From positions 1 through 44,314 of the forward strand of contig CAVJRQ010000078.1 of assembly GCA_963652075.1 (NCBI GenBank): a stretch of 44,314 bases of DNA, read 5' to 3'. Source of the stretch: Phocaeicola_A sp963652075 (GTDB lineage: Bacteria > Bacteroidota > Bacteroidia > Bacteroidales > Bacteroidaceae). The translations under genes were made by a program, and so were the position numbers. Positions 8,463 through 16,386 of the stretch are shown piece by piece; within the stretch, counting starts at the first letter, position 1, and each line of letters opens with the position of its first letter. Under the pieces are notes generated by a model. The model searched no databases and had not been told where the DNA came from. It worked only from the letters and a program-made list of their open reading frames with translations.

Positions 8463-8580
8463 CATCGGGCAACGAGACTACTTACGTTGGCTGATGAAAG
8501 TACTTACGATGGCTCACGTAAGTACTTACGTTGGCCGATGAAAGTACTTACGTTGGCTCATGAAAGTACTTACGTTTGTA
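8463..8580. repeat. 22-bp palindromic tandem array, copy A (5 units)
   Basis: TACTTACG occurs at 8479, 8501, 8523, 8545 and 8567, exactly 22 bp apart. Most units read R-T-G-A-A-A or C-G-T-A followed by GTACTTACG and TTGGC/ATGGC; the best unit contains the perfect 16-bp palindrome ACGTAAGTACTTACGT. The left edge CATCGGGCAACG (8463-8474) is an inverted version of the unit boundary CGTTGGCTGATG. The array occupies most of the 308-bp gap between the TPR gene stop (8607) and the DPP III promoter; the remainder (8361-8460) shows only a weak GTCCC/GGGAC hairpin. The same unit recurs at 36242-36315. There are no unique spacers, so it is not CRISPR. Confidence 0.9.
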
Positions 8581-8606
8581 CGCCGTTTTTTCATTCACTT
8601 AGTTGG

Positions 8607-9437
8607 CTATTTGCACGCTTTATACAGATGACGCAGCGTGGCCCGCTGTACACCGAGTTCAACAGCCCTGTCCAAGTCGGCACGGGCGGATTTGGTCTTG
8701 CGCAACCGAATGGAGAGGGTGGCACGAGCGACATAGTAGTCAGCCTCATCGGGTTTCAGTCTGATGGCCTCATCCATATCGAGCAACGCCATCTCCTCCT
8801 TCCCGGTTTCCTGCTCCAATTCGGCACGGGCCATATAGAGCGAAGCGTCCGTTGGATAAGCGGCAATCAAAGTCTCGTAGTTGGCCATGGCTTCGTGGTA
8901 ACGTTTTTCCTTCTGGTTGAGCAGGGCGAGACCCAACAAAGCGTTATAGTCGTTCGGCACAGAGGAGAGCAGGTTGGTGTAGTCGAGCCGTGCGGTCTGG
9001 TAATCGCGCAGTTTCATGGAGGCATAAGCCCGAAAGAGTTGTGCTTCCTGGTTCGTCCGGTCTAAATCCAGCACTTCACTATAGTCACGCTTGGCACGTT
9101 CATAACTGCCAAGTTCCAAGTGCAGGGCGGCACGGCAAAGCAGCGTCTCCACCGAGCGCGGAGCCAGATTCAGTGAATAGGTGTAGGACTGCAACGCGTC
9201 CTGTGTATGACCCAACCGTTGTTGGATAGCCCCGAGCCGGGAGAAGAGAACCGCGTTGTAGGCATGCGAAGGGGCTTTGCCCAAAGCCTCCTTACAAGCC
9301 TGTTCGGCCTGGACAAGGCTGTCGGTCTGAGCCAGATCGAAAGCCCGCTTCACAAGTTCCTCGTAGCTTTGCGCATGGAGCAGCGCAGCGAAGCAACAGA
9401 GCAAGAACGACACGCAAGCACGTCGAACGAATATCAT
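8607..9437 (-). CDS. Secreted tetratricopeptide-repeat protein
   Basis: 276 residues: a signal peptide (MIFVRR then a Leu/Cys/Phe-rich core, ending LLHAQ near 23) followed almost entirely by TPR units, for example PSHAYNAVLFSRLGAIQQRL, with about six repeats to the C terminus. TPR arrays are protein-protein scaffolds; no catalytic domain is present, so the partner and role are unknown. I used the Met at 9437 because it begins the signal peptide; upstream in-frame sequence lies between the promoter and this Met and lacks coding character. The gene is monocistronic, with the 22-bp array directly after its stop. Confidence 0.85.
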   Translation of the reverse strand: MIFVRRACVSFLLCCFAALLHAQSYEELVKRAFDLAQTDSLVQAEQACKEALGKAPSHAYNAVLFSRLGAIQQRLGHTQDALQSYTYSLNLAPRSVETLLCRAALHLELGSYERAKRDYSEVLDLDRTNQEAQLFRAYASMKLRDYQTARLDYTNLLSSVPNDYNALLGLALLNQKEKRYHEAMANYETLIAAYPTDASLYMARAELEQETGKEEMALLDMDEAIRLKPDEADYYVARATLSIRLRKTKSARADLDRAVELGVQRATLRHLYKACK

Positions 9438-9560
9438 TGCGGGGTTCGTTAAAACAGATAAAGCGGACGTTCGCCTCTTCACAGAGCCGAACGCCCTACA
9501 ACCATAAGACAACCCTATATATACGTTTTTATTATGAATAATCCTTTCCGTCATCGCTCG

Positions 9561-9591
9561 CAAAAGTACGATGATTCGCATTCCCGTGCAA
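9561..9591 (-). promoter_or_regulatory. Promoter of the TPR gene
   Basis: Minus strand: TTGC at 9588-9591, a 19-bp spacer, then TACTTTTG at 9561-9568, close to the Bacteroidetes TTTG-19-TAnnTTTG arrangement. The predicted leader is unusually long, about 120 nt. Confidence 0.55.
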
Positions 9592-9613
9592 TCGATTCAG
9601 TCCTTTTTAATGT

Positions 9614-10741
9614 CTATTGACATATCTCGTGTATCCGGTTATACACCGCCTCTTGTTCGGCTGGCGTATCGCAATAGGTAACGACAATCAGTTTCATTCC
9701 CGGCTTCCACAAGGACTTTACCTTTTCCTCTACCAAATCAGGCGTACCTACGATACGGGCATTCAACACCACGCCCGTGTTGGCGAAGGCATCCGCATAA
9801 CCGTCCGTCTCGTTGGCACCCGGGTCGGTAGCCTTGGAGAAAGCCCCGTCCGCCATACGTATGTTGGGGATGGAAACAATGTCGGTTTTCTTGTCACTCC
9901 AGGTGCCACAAGAGTGGAATACCGTTCCGCCAAAGGCATCACCGGCTTTCTTCATAGCCGGCACGGCCATGTCCATATACAGGTCGGGGGAAAGCATCGT
10001 CACGGTGTCGTCACTCATGCCCAACCCGCTGAAACTTCGGCTGGAGGCAAAGCCATGACCCGGCTTTACCAACGCGTCACCTATCAGCTTCTGTTGCTCA
10101 CGCGTGAAGTCTATCAACAAGTCCGCCGTGCGGTCCATCGCCTTCATCATCGCGTCAGCGTCCAGGTAGAAATCCATATAGAACTGGTTGGAATCAATGA
10201 TGTTACTCAACGTGTTGAGAGGAGACTGTACATCGCAGTACGACATGGGGAGCCGTCCTTTTGTTCGCTCAAGGAAGTAGCTCACCATCTCCAGCGTATG
10301 TCTTCCTATCTCCGTTTCAGCTACAGGCCTGTAGGGTGCGTCCAACAGCTCGGCCGTGGAAGCGAACTTGCCGTCTACGGCAGGGGCCAGTCCCTTTTCC
10401 CATATATAGCCAAAGCCGTATGCCGAAGCCACGGTGCCCAATCCGTACCAGGGTTCCAGGAAATTCGGGATGTCCGCCTTGAACTTCATGCTTTGCCGCA
10501 ACGCGCCCAACTGCCATTCGAGCGATTTCTTCATGTCGCGGCAATCTTCGGCAAAGACCTCCTTAACGCGCATGCGGCGATAAACCAGCACGCCCGAATT
10601 GGACTCCCAAAACTTTTTGCACGTTTCGTCCAACGCTTGAGCGTAAGCCGCATACTCCTCGATGTCGAACTTCCCAGCCTCCACAGGGGTCACTGCGGTA
10701 GCTTGAGAGTCGGCTAAATTCACATTGAATTCGTCTTTCAT
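9614..10741 (-). CDS. Uroporphyrinogen decarboxylase-like (UroD/MtbA-type) protein
   Basis: 375 residues of the UroD-fold superfamily. It carries HSCG with H276 and C278 and a second cysteine in TYCDTP (C357). This His-x-Cys plus distal Cys set is the zinc site of cobamide-dependent methyltransferases (MtaA/MtbA-type), not of true uroporphyrinogen decarboxylase. A methyl-transfer role is therefore more likely than haem synthesis, but no corrinoid protein gene is adjacent and the substrate is unknown. The gene starts 34 bp after the ECF sigma factor gene and has no evident promoter of its own, so the pair is probably co-transcribed. Confidence 0.82.
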   Translation of the reverse strand: MKDEFNVNLADSQATAVTPVEAGKFDIEEYAAYAQALDETCKKFWESNSGVLVYRRMRVKEVFAEDCRDMKKSLEWQLGALRQSMKFKADIPNFLEPWYGLGTVASAYGFGYIWEKGLAPAVDGKFASTAELLDAPYRPVAETEIGRHTLEMVSYFLERTKGRLPMSYCDVQSPLNTLSNIIDSNQFYMDFYLDADAMMKAMDRTADLLIDFTREQQKLIGDALVKPGHGFASSRSFSGLGMSDDTVTMLSPDLYMDMAVPAMKKAGDAFGGTVFHSCGTWSDKKTDIVSIPNIRMADGAFSKATDPGANETDGYADAFANTGVVLNARIVGTPDLVEEKVKSLWKPGMKLIVVTYCDTPAEQEAVYNRIHEICQ

Positions 10742-10775
10742 CTGTCTTTATCAGTAGAATTGTAAGTATCGTTGA

Positions 10776-11303
10776 TTACACGGCAAGAGCCTTGCGCACA
10801 TAAGCGCGCACCTGCTTGCGGGCCATAAACAAATGGCACTCCACCGTGTTGTAAGTAATCTCCAACCGCTCGCTAATCTCGGTTATCGAGAGGTTCTGTT
10901 CAAAACTCATCTCGTAGACCTTCCGTGTACGGGGAGTGAGGGTTTCCTTGCCATGTTGGTATACCGTCAAGGCCTCATGCACGTTGAGCGCGCTGTCCGC
11001 GCCTGCACTGGCACACGGGTCTGTCTCATCGTAAAGATACGAGAGCTTCTCCCTTTTCATGTATGAATGTCGCAGATAGTCGATAACCAGGTTGCTGGCT
11101 ATGGTAAAGAGGAATGATTTCATGGTGTTGGCATCGAGTTTCATTTCGTACGTAAGCAACCGGACGAACGCATCCTGCGTCAAATCCTGCGCCACTTCAT
11201 AGTCACCTATCCTATAATATATGTAGCACAACAACCCGCCACGGTACTTTTGGTACGAATCCGCGATTATGTCTTTCGATGTTTTGAACTCCCTGTCCGT
11301 CAT
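10776..11303 (-). CDS. ECF-type RNA polymerase sigma factor
   Basis: 175 residues with sigma region 2 (YRIGDYEVAQDLTQDAFVRL, about 30-55, then LVIDYLRHSYMKRE) and region 4 (LSITEISERLEITYNTVECH, about 130-155), the usual ECF layout. Bacteroides ECF factors are often next to a FecR-type anti-sigma gene; here the next gene is the UroD-like protein and upstream lies the hybrid sensor, so no anti-sigma is visible. The start at 11303 was chosen because a canonical promoter ends about 45 bp upstream; the in-frame extension to 11369 would run through that promoter. Confidence 0.9.
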   Translation of the reverse strand: MTDREFKTSKDIIADSYQKYRGGLLCYIYYRIGDYEVAQDLTQDAFVRLLTYEMKLDANTMKSFLFTIASNLVIDYLRHSYMKREKLSYLYDETDPCASAGADSALNVHEALTVYQHGKETLTPRTRKVYEMSFEQNLSITEISERLEITYNTVECHLFMARKQVRAYVRKALAV

Positions 11304-11346
11304 ATTAGATTTAGAGATTGCGTTTCTTGTTTTATTTCTGACACCA

Positions 11347-11377
11347 CAAAGATATATCCTTCCGCCCACCTGTCAAA
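11347..11377 (-). promoter_or_regulatory. Canonical promoter of the sigma factor operon
   Basis: Minus strand TTTG (11374-11377), an exact 19-bp spacer, and TATCTTTG (11347-11354): a full match to TTTG-19-TAnnTTTG. It also argues for the ATG at 11303. Confidence 0.75.
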
Positions 11378-11450
11378 GCTCCCATGTAACAAACAAGGTT
11401 TTTTATTGTAACAAGTACTTAAAAACGGAACACTTCACGGGCAAAAGGGT

Positions 11451-14400
11451 TTAATTCTTCATTGCGGCTTCGCCTTCATCCGTCCCGTTTGCCTCTTTTT
11501 TCGCCCGTGAGGCATCGTACTGCTCGGCATATTGCGAGGGGAGCATGCCGAACATCTCCTTGAAGTTCTTGGAGAAAGCCCGCGAACTGTTGTAGCCCAC
11601 CATATCCGAAATCTGCAGGATGGTCATTTGACTGCCTTGCAGCAGTTGGGCGGCACGCTTCAGACGGATGGAGCGGATAAACTCGGTAGGCGTTTGCCCC
11701 ACAATGCTCTGCAACTTCCGGTAGAGGCTCATGCGGGTCATTCCCACGTCGGAACTCAATTGCTCGACGGTGTAGTCGCAGTTGTCCATATTCTTCTCCA
11801 CACAGCCCAAGGCGCGTTTGATGAGCTGTTCGTCCAAAGAGGTGATGGTGATGGAACTCGGCTCCACCTCCAGACTTCTGCTGAAAGATTCCCGGCGTGT
11901 CTTCTGCTGCTCGATAAGTTTCCGCATACGGGTCAACAAGAGGTCTATACTGAAGGGCTTGACGATGTAGGAATCGGCTCCCGCCTCATAGCCGCTAATC
12001 TTCACCTCCTCCGAACCGCGGGCCGACAACAGGATGACCGGTATATGGGAGGTTTCGATGTTTTCCTTGATGCGCTTGCAGAGTTCAAATCCGTCCATCT
12101 TGGGCATCATCACATCGCTCACAATCAGTTCCGCACCCACTTCGGCAGCCTTTTGCAAGGCTTCCTCGCCATCAGCCGCATCGTAGACGTTGTACTCTTC
12201 GGAGAGTTGTGCGACAAGGAAATTGCGGAAGTCGCGGTTATCCTCAACCACCAACACGGTGTGGCGATTCGCCTTCCGGGTCACTTCCGGTTGTTTTTCT
12301 TCGCCATCGGTATCGGACGCAACCTCCTTCTGCGGCCCATCGGCAGGCTCTTCCGCAGTCAGGTCCGTAGGAAGATAGACCGTGAAGACGGAGCCTCCGC
12401 CCAGGTGGCTCTGCATGCGCAGTTTGCCGTCATAAAGCTTGACATATTCACGTATCAGGTGCAACCCGATGCCGCTCCCCAGCTCGGACTTGTCGGAGTG
12501 AACCTGATAGAAGCGTTCAAAGATGTGTTCCTGTTCCTCTTCGGAGATGCCAATGCCCGAGTCGGATACTTCAATCATCAGATAGGTACGTCCCTCCTCG
12601 GTCACCTTGGCGGTACGCAAGCCCACGTCACCGCCATTGGGCGTAAACTTGAAGGCGTTGGAAAGGAGGTTATTGACTATCTTCTTCAGCTTTTCCGCGT
12701 CAAAGTACATATAGACGGGTTCATCGCAACCCTCAAAGACATAGTGGATATGCTTCTCTTCGGCCAGCGACTGGAACGACGTGTAGAGCGAAGGAATAAA
12801 GTCCGTCACATAGCCCGCACGCAGGTTCAGTTTTTCACCCGTCATCTCCAGCTTGCGGAAATCAAGCAACTGGTTCACCAAATCCAGCATCTGCTGGGCA
12901 TTCTTGTACACGGATGTCAGCTGTGCCTTGAGGTTTTCGTCGGTAAGTTTGCGTATGATGGCTTCCAGAGGAGTTATAATCAAGCTCAACGGCGTACGGA
13001 ATTCATGACTGATGTTGGTAAAGAAGCGGAACTTCATCTGCTCCAATTCTTCACGCTGGCGGGCTGCTTCGCGCTCTTTTTCAAGTCGTATCTTGGCCTC
13101 GCTCTTCCGCAGGAAGTAGTAGACGGCCGCAAAAACCAGGGCGATGCCGAGCAGCACATAAAAGGCACGGGCATAGATGGTATTCCAAAACGGGGGATTG
13201 ATGACGATAGTGAGTGTGGTCTCTTGCGCGCACCACACCTTGTCGTTATTGGCCGACCGCACCCTGAACCGGTACGTTCCCGGATTGAGGTTGTTGTAGG
13301 TGGCCGCCCCGAAACCGTGGGTGGACACCTGTTCTATCCAGTCGTGGTCGAAGCCTTCCAGTTTATAGGCATAGTAGGTCTTGGAAGGGTTCACAAAGTT
13401 GAGGGCTGAGAAGTTTATGGTGAAGAAGTTCTCGTTGTAGTTGAGGTCTACCCTTTCAGTAAAGCCGATGGCTTCTTTCAATATTATTTTTCCTTTGTAG
13501 GGCTTCCCCACCTCCACTTCATTGTTGAACAGGCTGAAACCTGTCAGTATCGGTTTCGCGGCATAGCCATTATAGATGATATTGTCGGGCTGAAACTTGT
13601 CGAACCCGTTCACTCCGCCGAAATAGATTACGCCGTCACTGCCCTTACAGGCACAGCCATCGAAATATTCGCCCCGTTGAAGTCCATCCTCGCTGTTGAA
13701 GGTGACGATGTTGAACTGATAGTCTCCCTTGGTAGACTTGGAGACCTCTATCTTGCAGAGTCCGTTACTGGTAGATACCCACATGTCACCGTTGTCATCT
13801 TCGATGGCCATCTTCGCCACGTGGTTGAGCATACCCTGTCGTTCATTGAGCTTATAGAGCCGATGGCTTGCCGGGTCAACAATGTTGAGACCGTTGTAGG
13901 TGCAGAACCACATCAGTCCGCGCGAGTCGCACAGGATGCAGGTATAGTTGTCGTTGGAATGTTCGTAGCAGGGGTCTTTCTCCACCGCGTCAGCGGGTAT
14001 CCATGCCCGGTCGGCACGGGGGTCATAGCAGTAGAGACCGTTGATACTGCCCACTATCAGGTAGCCCGTATCGGGATCTTCCGTTGCCACCAACGTCCTT
14101 TTGAAGCGGTTGAGCTCCGGATGACGGACATTCAGCAAGTCAAACGTACCGCTCTCGGGCGAGAAACGGCAGAGACCGCCGAAGATGCTTACCCACAGGT
14201 TGCCGTTACGGTCCTCAAAGATGTTACGTATGTTGTCGTAACCAAATCCCCGCACACGTTTTTGCTGAGGTTGCGCGTAATGAGTCACCTTACCGCCTTC
14301 GATGCCATAGAGCCCGTTGCGGAAGGTACCTACCCAAATACGCCCCTTGCTGTCGCGGAACAAACGACGACAAAGTTTGCCGTTCAACTCGGGATAAGGG

Positions 14401-15602
14401 TTCGTAACCCGTTGCGTCTTCGGGTCATAGCTATAGAGCCCCTGTTGAGTTCCCACCAAAATACTGCCATTTGGCATCGCCAACAGACTGCGGATGTTGT
14501 CGTCGGTCCACACCTTATTATTAGGGATGCGCCTCAAGGAGGTGCTGTTCACCCGGGTGAACTTATCCAGACTTCGGTGGTAATAGCAGACCCCCTGATT
14601 GTAAAGTCCCAACCAAACGCCTTGTCCGTTGGGCTGCACGCAAATGTCTATCACATCGTTGTCGATGGTAGTGCCATCCAGCAAAGGGATGCTCGGGATA
14701 TGCCTACTCGACAAGTTCTTTCCGTTGATGATGAAGATTCCCCCGCGCGTTGTGCCCACCCAGGCATTGCCAAGCGTGTCCACATCCAGTGAACAACAGA
14801 TGTCCAAGGGCACGAATTGCAAACCAGGTACCTGTCGCCATGTGCAGTCCGACGGGTCGAAGTGGCCTACATACTGATTGGTCGCCAACCAGACACTACC
14901 GTCCTGCTGTGGACGAATGAGGATGGCATCCGTGTAGCGACCCGCCATAACGGGCTCCAAAAAGTCTTCGCGTTGCACAAACTTTTCCTGTTGAATGTCC
15001 CAACAGCGTATCACGCCATTCTTGTAGACGATACGACAAATGCGGTCGGTAGCGGCGACAATGCTGACCGGCCCGTTCTTGCGCACCTGTTCGCCGGCTT
15101 CACACACTTTCGTCAGTTTGTCTTTCTCCTTATTATAATAGAGTACGGTCTGGCTCTTCGTGACGAACCAGAAGTTCTTCCGGCGGTCCAGATAGAGGTC
15201 CGACACGGGTTCTTCCACGTGCATGGTACGGAACAGCGAGTCGATGTTGTTGATGTATTTCAGCCGACGGGAGTCGAAAACGGTGAGTGTACCCACGGCT
15301 TTCATCCATATCCGCCCCTCGCTGTCGACCATCTCCTCGGACACGCTTATGTAGTCCCAATTGTAGACGGACTGCGGAGAGAACTCATAGTTTTGGCATT
15401 CGCCTCCGTCATAAAAGGAGATGGAAGCGGTGGTACGCAAGCCCAAACGCCCATCGGGCATATTGAAGAGACCCAAAATGGAGTTGTCAGGAAACCCCTG
15501 ATTCACATCCAGGTGTCGGAATACCAAATCATTCTGTGCCCAAAGGGAGGATGTGCCACAGAGCAGACACATCAAGAGAGTAAAGGTTTTAATATGTTTC
15601 AT
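11451..15602 (-). CDS. Hybrid two-component sensor/AraC-type regulator (HTCS)
   Basis: 1383 residues with the full HTCS order. There is a signal peptide (1-23), a periplasmic sensor of repeated beta-propeller segments (about 30-730, with recurrent W-V-G-T and GLYGIEGG-like blades), and a Y_Y_Y domain (about 735-800). One membrane helix (about 805-830) follows, then a histidine kinase with SHEFRTPL and phospho-accepting H866. The ATPase domain (about 970-1085) has N and G boxes, the receiver domain contains SDVMMPKMDG with D1163, and the C-terminal AraC helix-turn-helix spans about 1275-1365. Such proteins sense an oligosaccharide and activate a neighbouring polysaccharide locus, but the nearest SusC/SusD pair is about 13 kb away. 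A weak TATATTCG box lies at 15633-15640. It is divergent from the small membrane-peptide gene. Confidence 0.95.
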   Translation of the reverse strand: MKHIKTFTLLMCLLCGTSSLWAQNDLVFRHLDVNQGFPDNSILGLFNMPDGRLGLRTTASISFYDGGECQNYEFSPQSVYNWDYISVSEEMVDSEGRIWMKAVGTLTVFDSRRLKYINNIDSLFRTMHVEEPVSDLYLDRRKNFWFVTKSQTVLYYNKEKDKLTKVCEAGEQVRKNGPVSIVAATDRICRIVYKNGVIRCWDIQQEKFVQREDFLEPVMAGRYTDAILIRPQQDGSVWLATNQYVGHFDPSDCTWRQVPGLQFVPLDICCSLDVDTLGNAWVGTTRGGIFIINGKNLSSRHIPSIPLLDGTTIDNDVIDICVQPNGQGVWLGLYNQGVCYYHRSLDKFTRVNSTSLRRIPNNKVWTDDNIRSLLAMPNGSILVGTQQGLYSYDPKTQRVTNPYPELNGKLCRRLFRDSKGRIWVGTFRNGLYGIEGGKVTHYAQPQQKRVRGFGYDNIRNIFEDRNGNLWVSIFGGLCRFSPESGTFDLLNVRHPELNRFKRTLVATEDPDTGYLIVGSINGLYCYDPRADRAWIPADAVEKDPCYEHSNDNYTCILCDSRGLMWFCTYNGLNIVDPASHRLYKLNERQGMLNHVAKMAIEDDNGDMWVSTSNGLCKIEVSKSTKGDYQFNIVTFNSEDGLQRGEYFDGCACKGSDGVIYFGGVNGFDKFQPDNIIYNGYAAKPILTGFSLFNNEVEVGKPYKGKIILKEAIGFTERVDLNYNENFFTINFSALNFVNPSKTYYAYKLEGFDHDWIEQVSTHGFGAATYNNLNPGTYRFRVRSANNDKVWCAQETTLTIVINPPFWNTIYARAFYVLLGIALVFAAVYYFLRKSEAKIRLEKEREAARQREELEQMKFRFFTNISHEFRTPLSLIITPLEAIIRKLTDENLKAQLTSVYKNAQQMLDLVNQLLDFRKLEMTGEKLNLRAGYVTDFIPSLYTSFQSLAEEKHIHYVFEGCDEPVYMYFDAEKLKKIVNNLLSNAFKFTPNGGDVGLRTAKVTEEGRTYLMIEVSDSGIGISEEEQEHIFERFYQVHSDKSELGSGIGLHLIREYVKLYDGKLRMQSHLGGGSVFTVYLPTDLTAEEPADGPQKEVASDTDGEEKQPEVTRKANRHTVLVVEDNRDFRNFLVAQLSEEYNVYDAADGEEALQKAAEVGAELIVSDVMMPKMDGFELCKRIKENIETSHIPVILLSARGSEEVKISGYEAGADSYIVKPFSIDLLLTRMRKLIEQQKTRRESFSRSLEVEPSSITITSLDEQLIKRALGCVEKNMDNCDYTVEQLSSDVGMTRMSLYRKLQSIVGQTPTEFIRSIRLKRAAQLLQGSQMTILQISDMVGYNSSRAFSKNFKEMFGMLPSQYAEQYDASRAKKEANGTDEGEAAMKN

Positions 15603-15824
15603 ACGTTTAGGACCTCTCGGCGAAATCGGAGACGAATATACGACATTTCCGCCACACGGACACTGATGGAAGCTATTTTTAACGGTTTGCGGACGTTATG
15701 ATAGTTTGTCAGTGCCAGTTTGTCACTTATCGGGGTGACGTATGACAAAGCGATTACATCCCATAGGAGAGAATTGACCTATATCAAGAAAACGGTCGTT
15801 TTATGTTATTCAACATGTATTTTG

Positions 15825-15855
15825 TTTGCCAGGTGTCAGAAGCGCCCTATATTTG
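15825..15855 (+). promoter_or_regulatory. Canonical promoter of the small membrane-peptide gene
   Basis: TTTG (15825-15828), a 19-bp spacer and TATATTTG (15848-15855), a full match to the Bacteroidetes consensus. The predicted leader is about 80 nt and contains AATCAC-GAAA-GTGATT (15870-15885), a hairpin capped by a GNRA loop. The rest of the 15603-15938 gap shows no open frame I can support. Confidence 0.72.
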
Positions 15856-15938
15856 CAGCGTGTTAAACGAATCACGAAAGTGATTGATGAGATTAGTTTA
15901 AATAGTATTAGTTTTAAAAGGTAAAAAGATTTAGAATT

Positions 15939-16031
15939 ATGACAGCACAAGTATCAATTCTGTTAGCTATCGTAGCTGTTTTCACAGTTTTAAGTGTAAT
16001 TGCAGTAGTCGAGACTAACACGAAACACTAA
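15939..16031 (+). CDS. 30-residue single-pass membrane peptide
   Basis: ATG at 15939, TAA at 16029-16031. The peptide has a short polar start (MTAQ), an uninterrupted hydrophobic stretch of about 20 residues (VSILLAIVAVFTVLSVIAVV) and a polar tail (ETNTKH): a single transmembrane helix. Support for a real gene is the canonical promoter 80 bp upstream, an A-rich pre-start region and a strong terminator downstream. No homolog is known to me. It is divergent from the hybrid sensor gene. The alternative is that the transcript is a structured regulatory RNA and the frame is fortuitous. Confidence 0.62.
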   Translation: MTAQVSILLAIVAVFTVLSVIAVVETNTKH

Positions 16032-16039
16032 GCAAAACC

Positions 16040-16107
16040 GGATGTTATCCAATAGCATCCTTTCTGATTGAAATCAAAAAAGCTTGCAGTCCGTAAGGAC
16101 TGACAAG
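16040..16107 (+). other. Serial hairpins in the 3' UTR of the membrane-peptide gene
   Basis: Three stems follow the stop. GGATGTTAT/ATAGCATCC (16040-16048 with 16052-16060, one G-U) comes first, then a weak TGAT/ATCA stem (16065-16076). The third is CTTG..AGTCC-GTAA-GGACT..CAAG (16084-16107) with a GNRA loop. They lie between the coding frame and the terminator and suggest a structured transcript. Confidence 0.5.
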
Positions 16108-16116
16108 ATTTAATAG

Positions 16117-16159
16117 TTCGGGCGGTTCCCTCTCTTGAGAGAACCGCCCGAATATTTTT
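16117..16159 (+). terminator. Strong intrinsic terminator
   Basis: TTCGGGCGGTTC (16117-16128) pairs perfectly with GAACCGCCCGAA (16141-16152), with an inner TCTC/GAGA stem and a TATTTTT run after it. It ends the transcript of the small membrane-peptide gene. Confidence 0.88.
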
Positions 16160-16190
16160 GGGTCAGCCGAAAGCCGGGTGGCGATTACGC

Positions 16191-16250
16191 TATTAACTGG
16201 CCATTAACTAACCGTTAACCAACTATTAACTGGCTGTTAACCAACTATTG
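16191..16250. repeat. 11-bp tandem array with TTAAC core
   Basis: TTAAC occurs at 16193, 16204, 16215, 16226 and 16237, exactly 11 bp apart, with a degenerate sixth unit at 16248 (TTG). Consensus TTAACYRRCYR. It lies between the plus-strand terminator and the 23-bp array, in the 355-bp gap downstream of rseP. Confidence 0.8.
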
Positions 16251-16280
16251 AAAAATCGTCAGCCATTCGGAGGGGGTGTC

Positions 16281-16386
16281 CTGATGACGTACAACCATGC
16301 ACCCTCATCCCGTACGGCTATAGCACCTCATGTCGTACGTTAACTGACCCTCAGCCCGTACGACTATAGCATCTAATGTCGTACGG
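16281..16386. repeat. 23-bp tandem array with CGTAC core
   Basis: CGTAC occurs at 16288, 16311, 16334, 16357 and 16380, exactly 23 bp apart. Units alternate between CCTCAKCCCGTACGRCTA followed by TAGCA and a variant with ATGTCGTACG, giving a 46-bp higher-order period. The last core ends 2 bp from the rseP stop, so on the minus strand the array forms the start of the rseP 3' UTR. Confidence 0.85.

Noticed and set aside
8463..8580. CRISPR-like appearance of the 22-bp array
   Set aside because: No unique spacers, unit too short, no cas genes; spacing equals the repeat unit itself.
11532..13409. Long plus-strand open frame antisense to the hybrid sensor gene
   Set aside because: The opposite strand encodes clear kinase, receiver and AraC domains; the antisense translation has no recognisable domain and its openness follows from codon bias.
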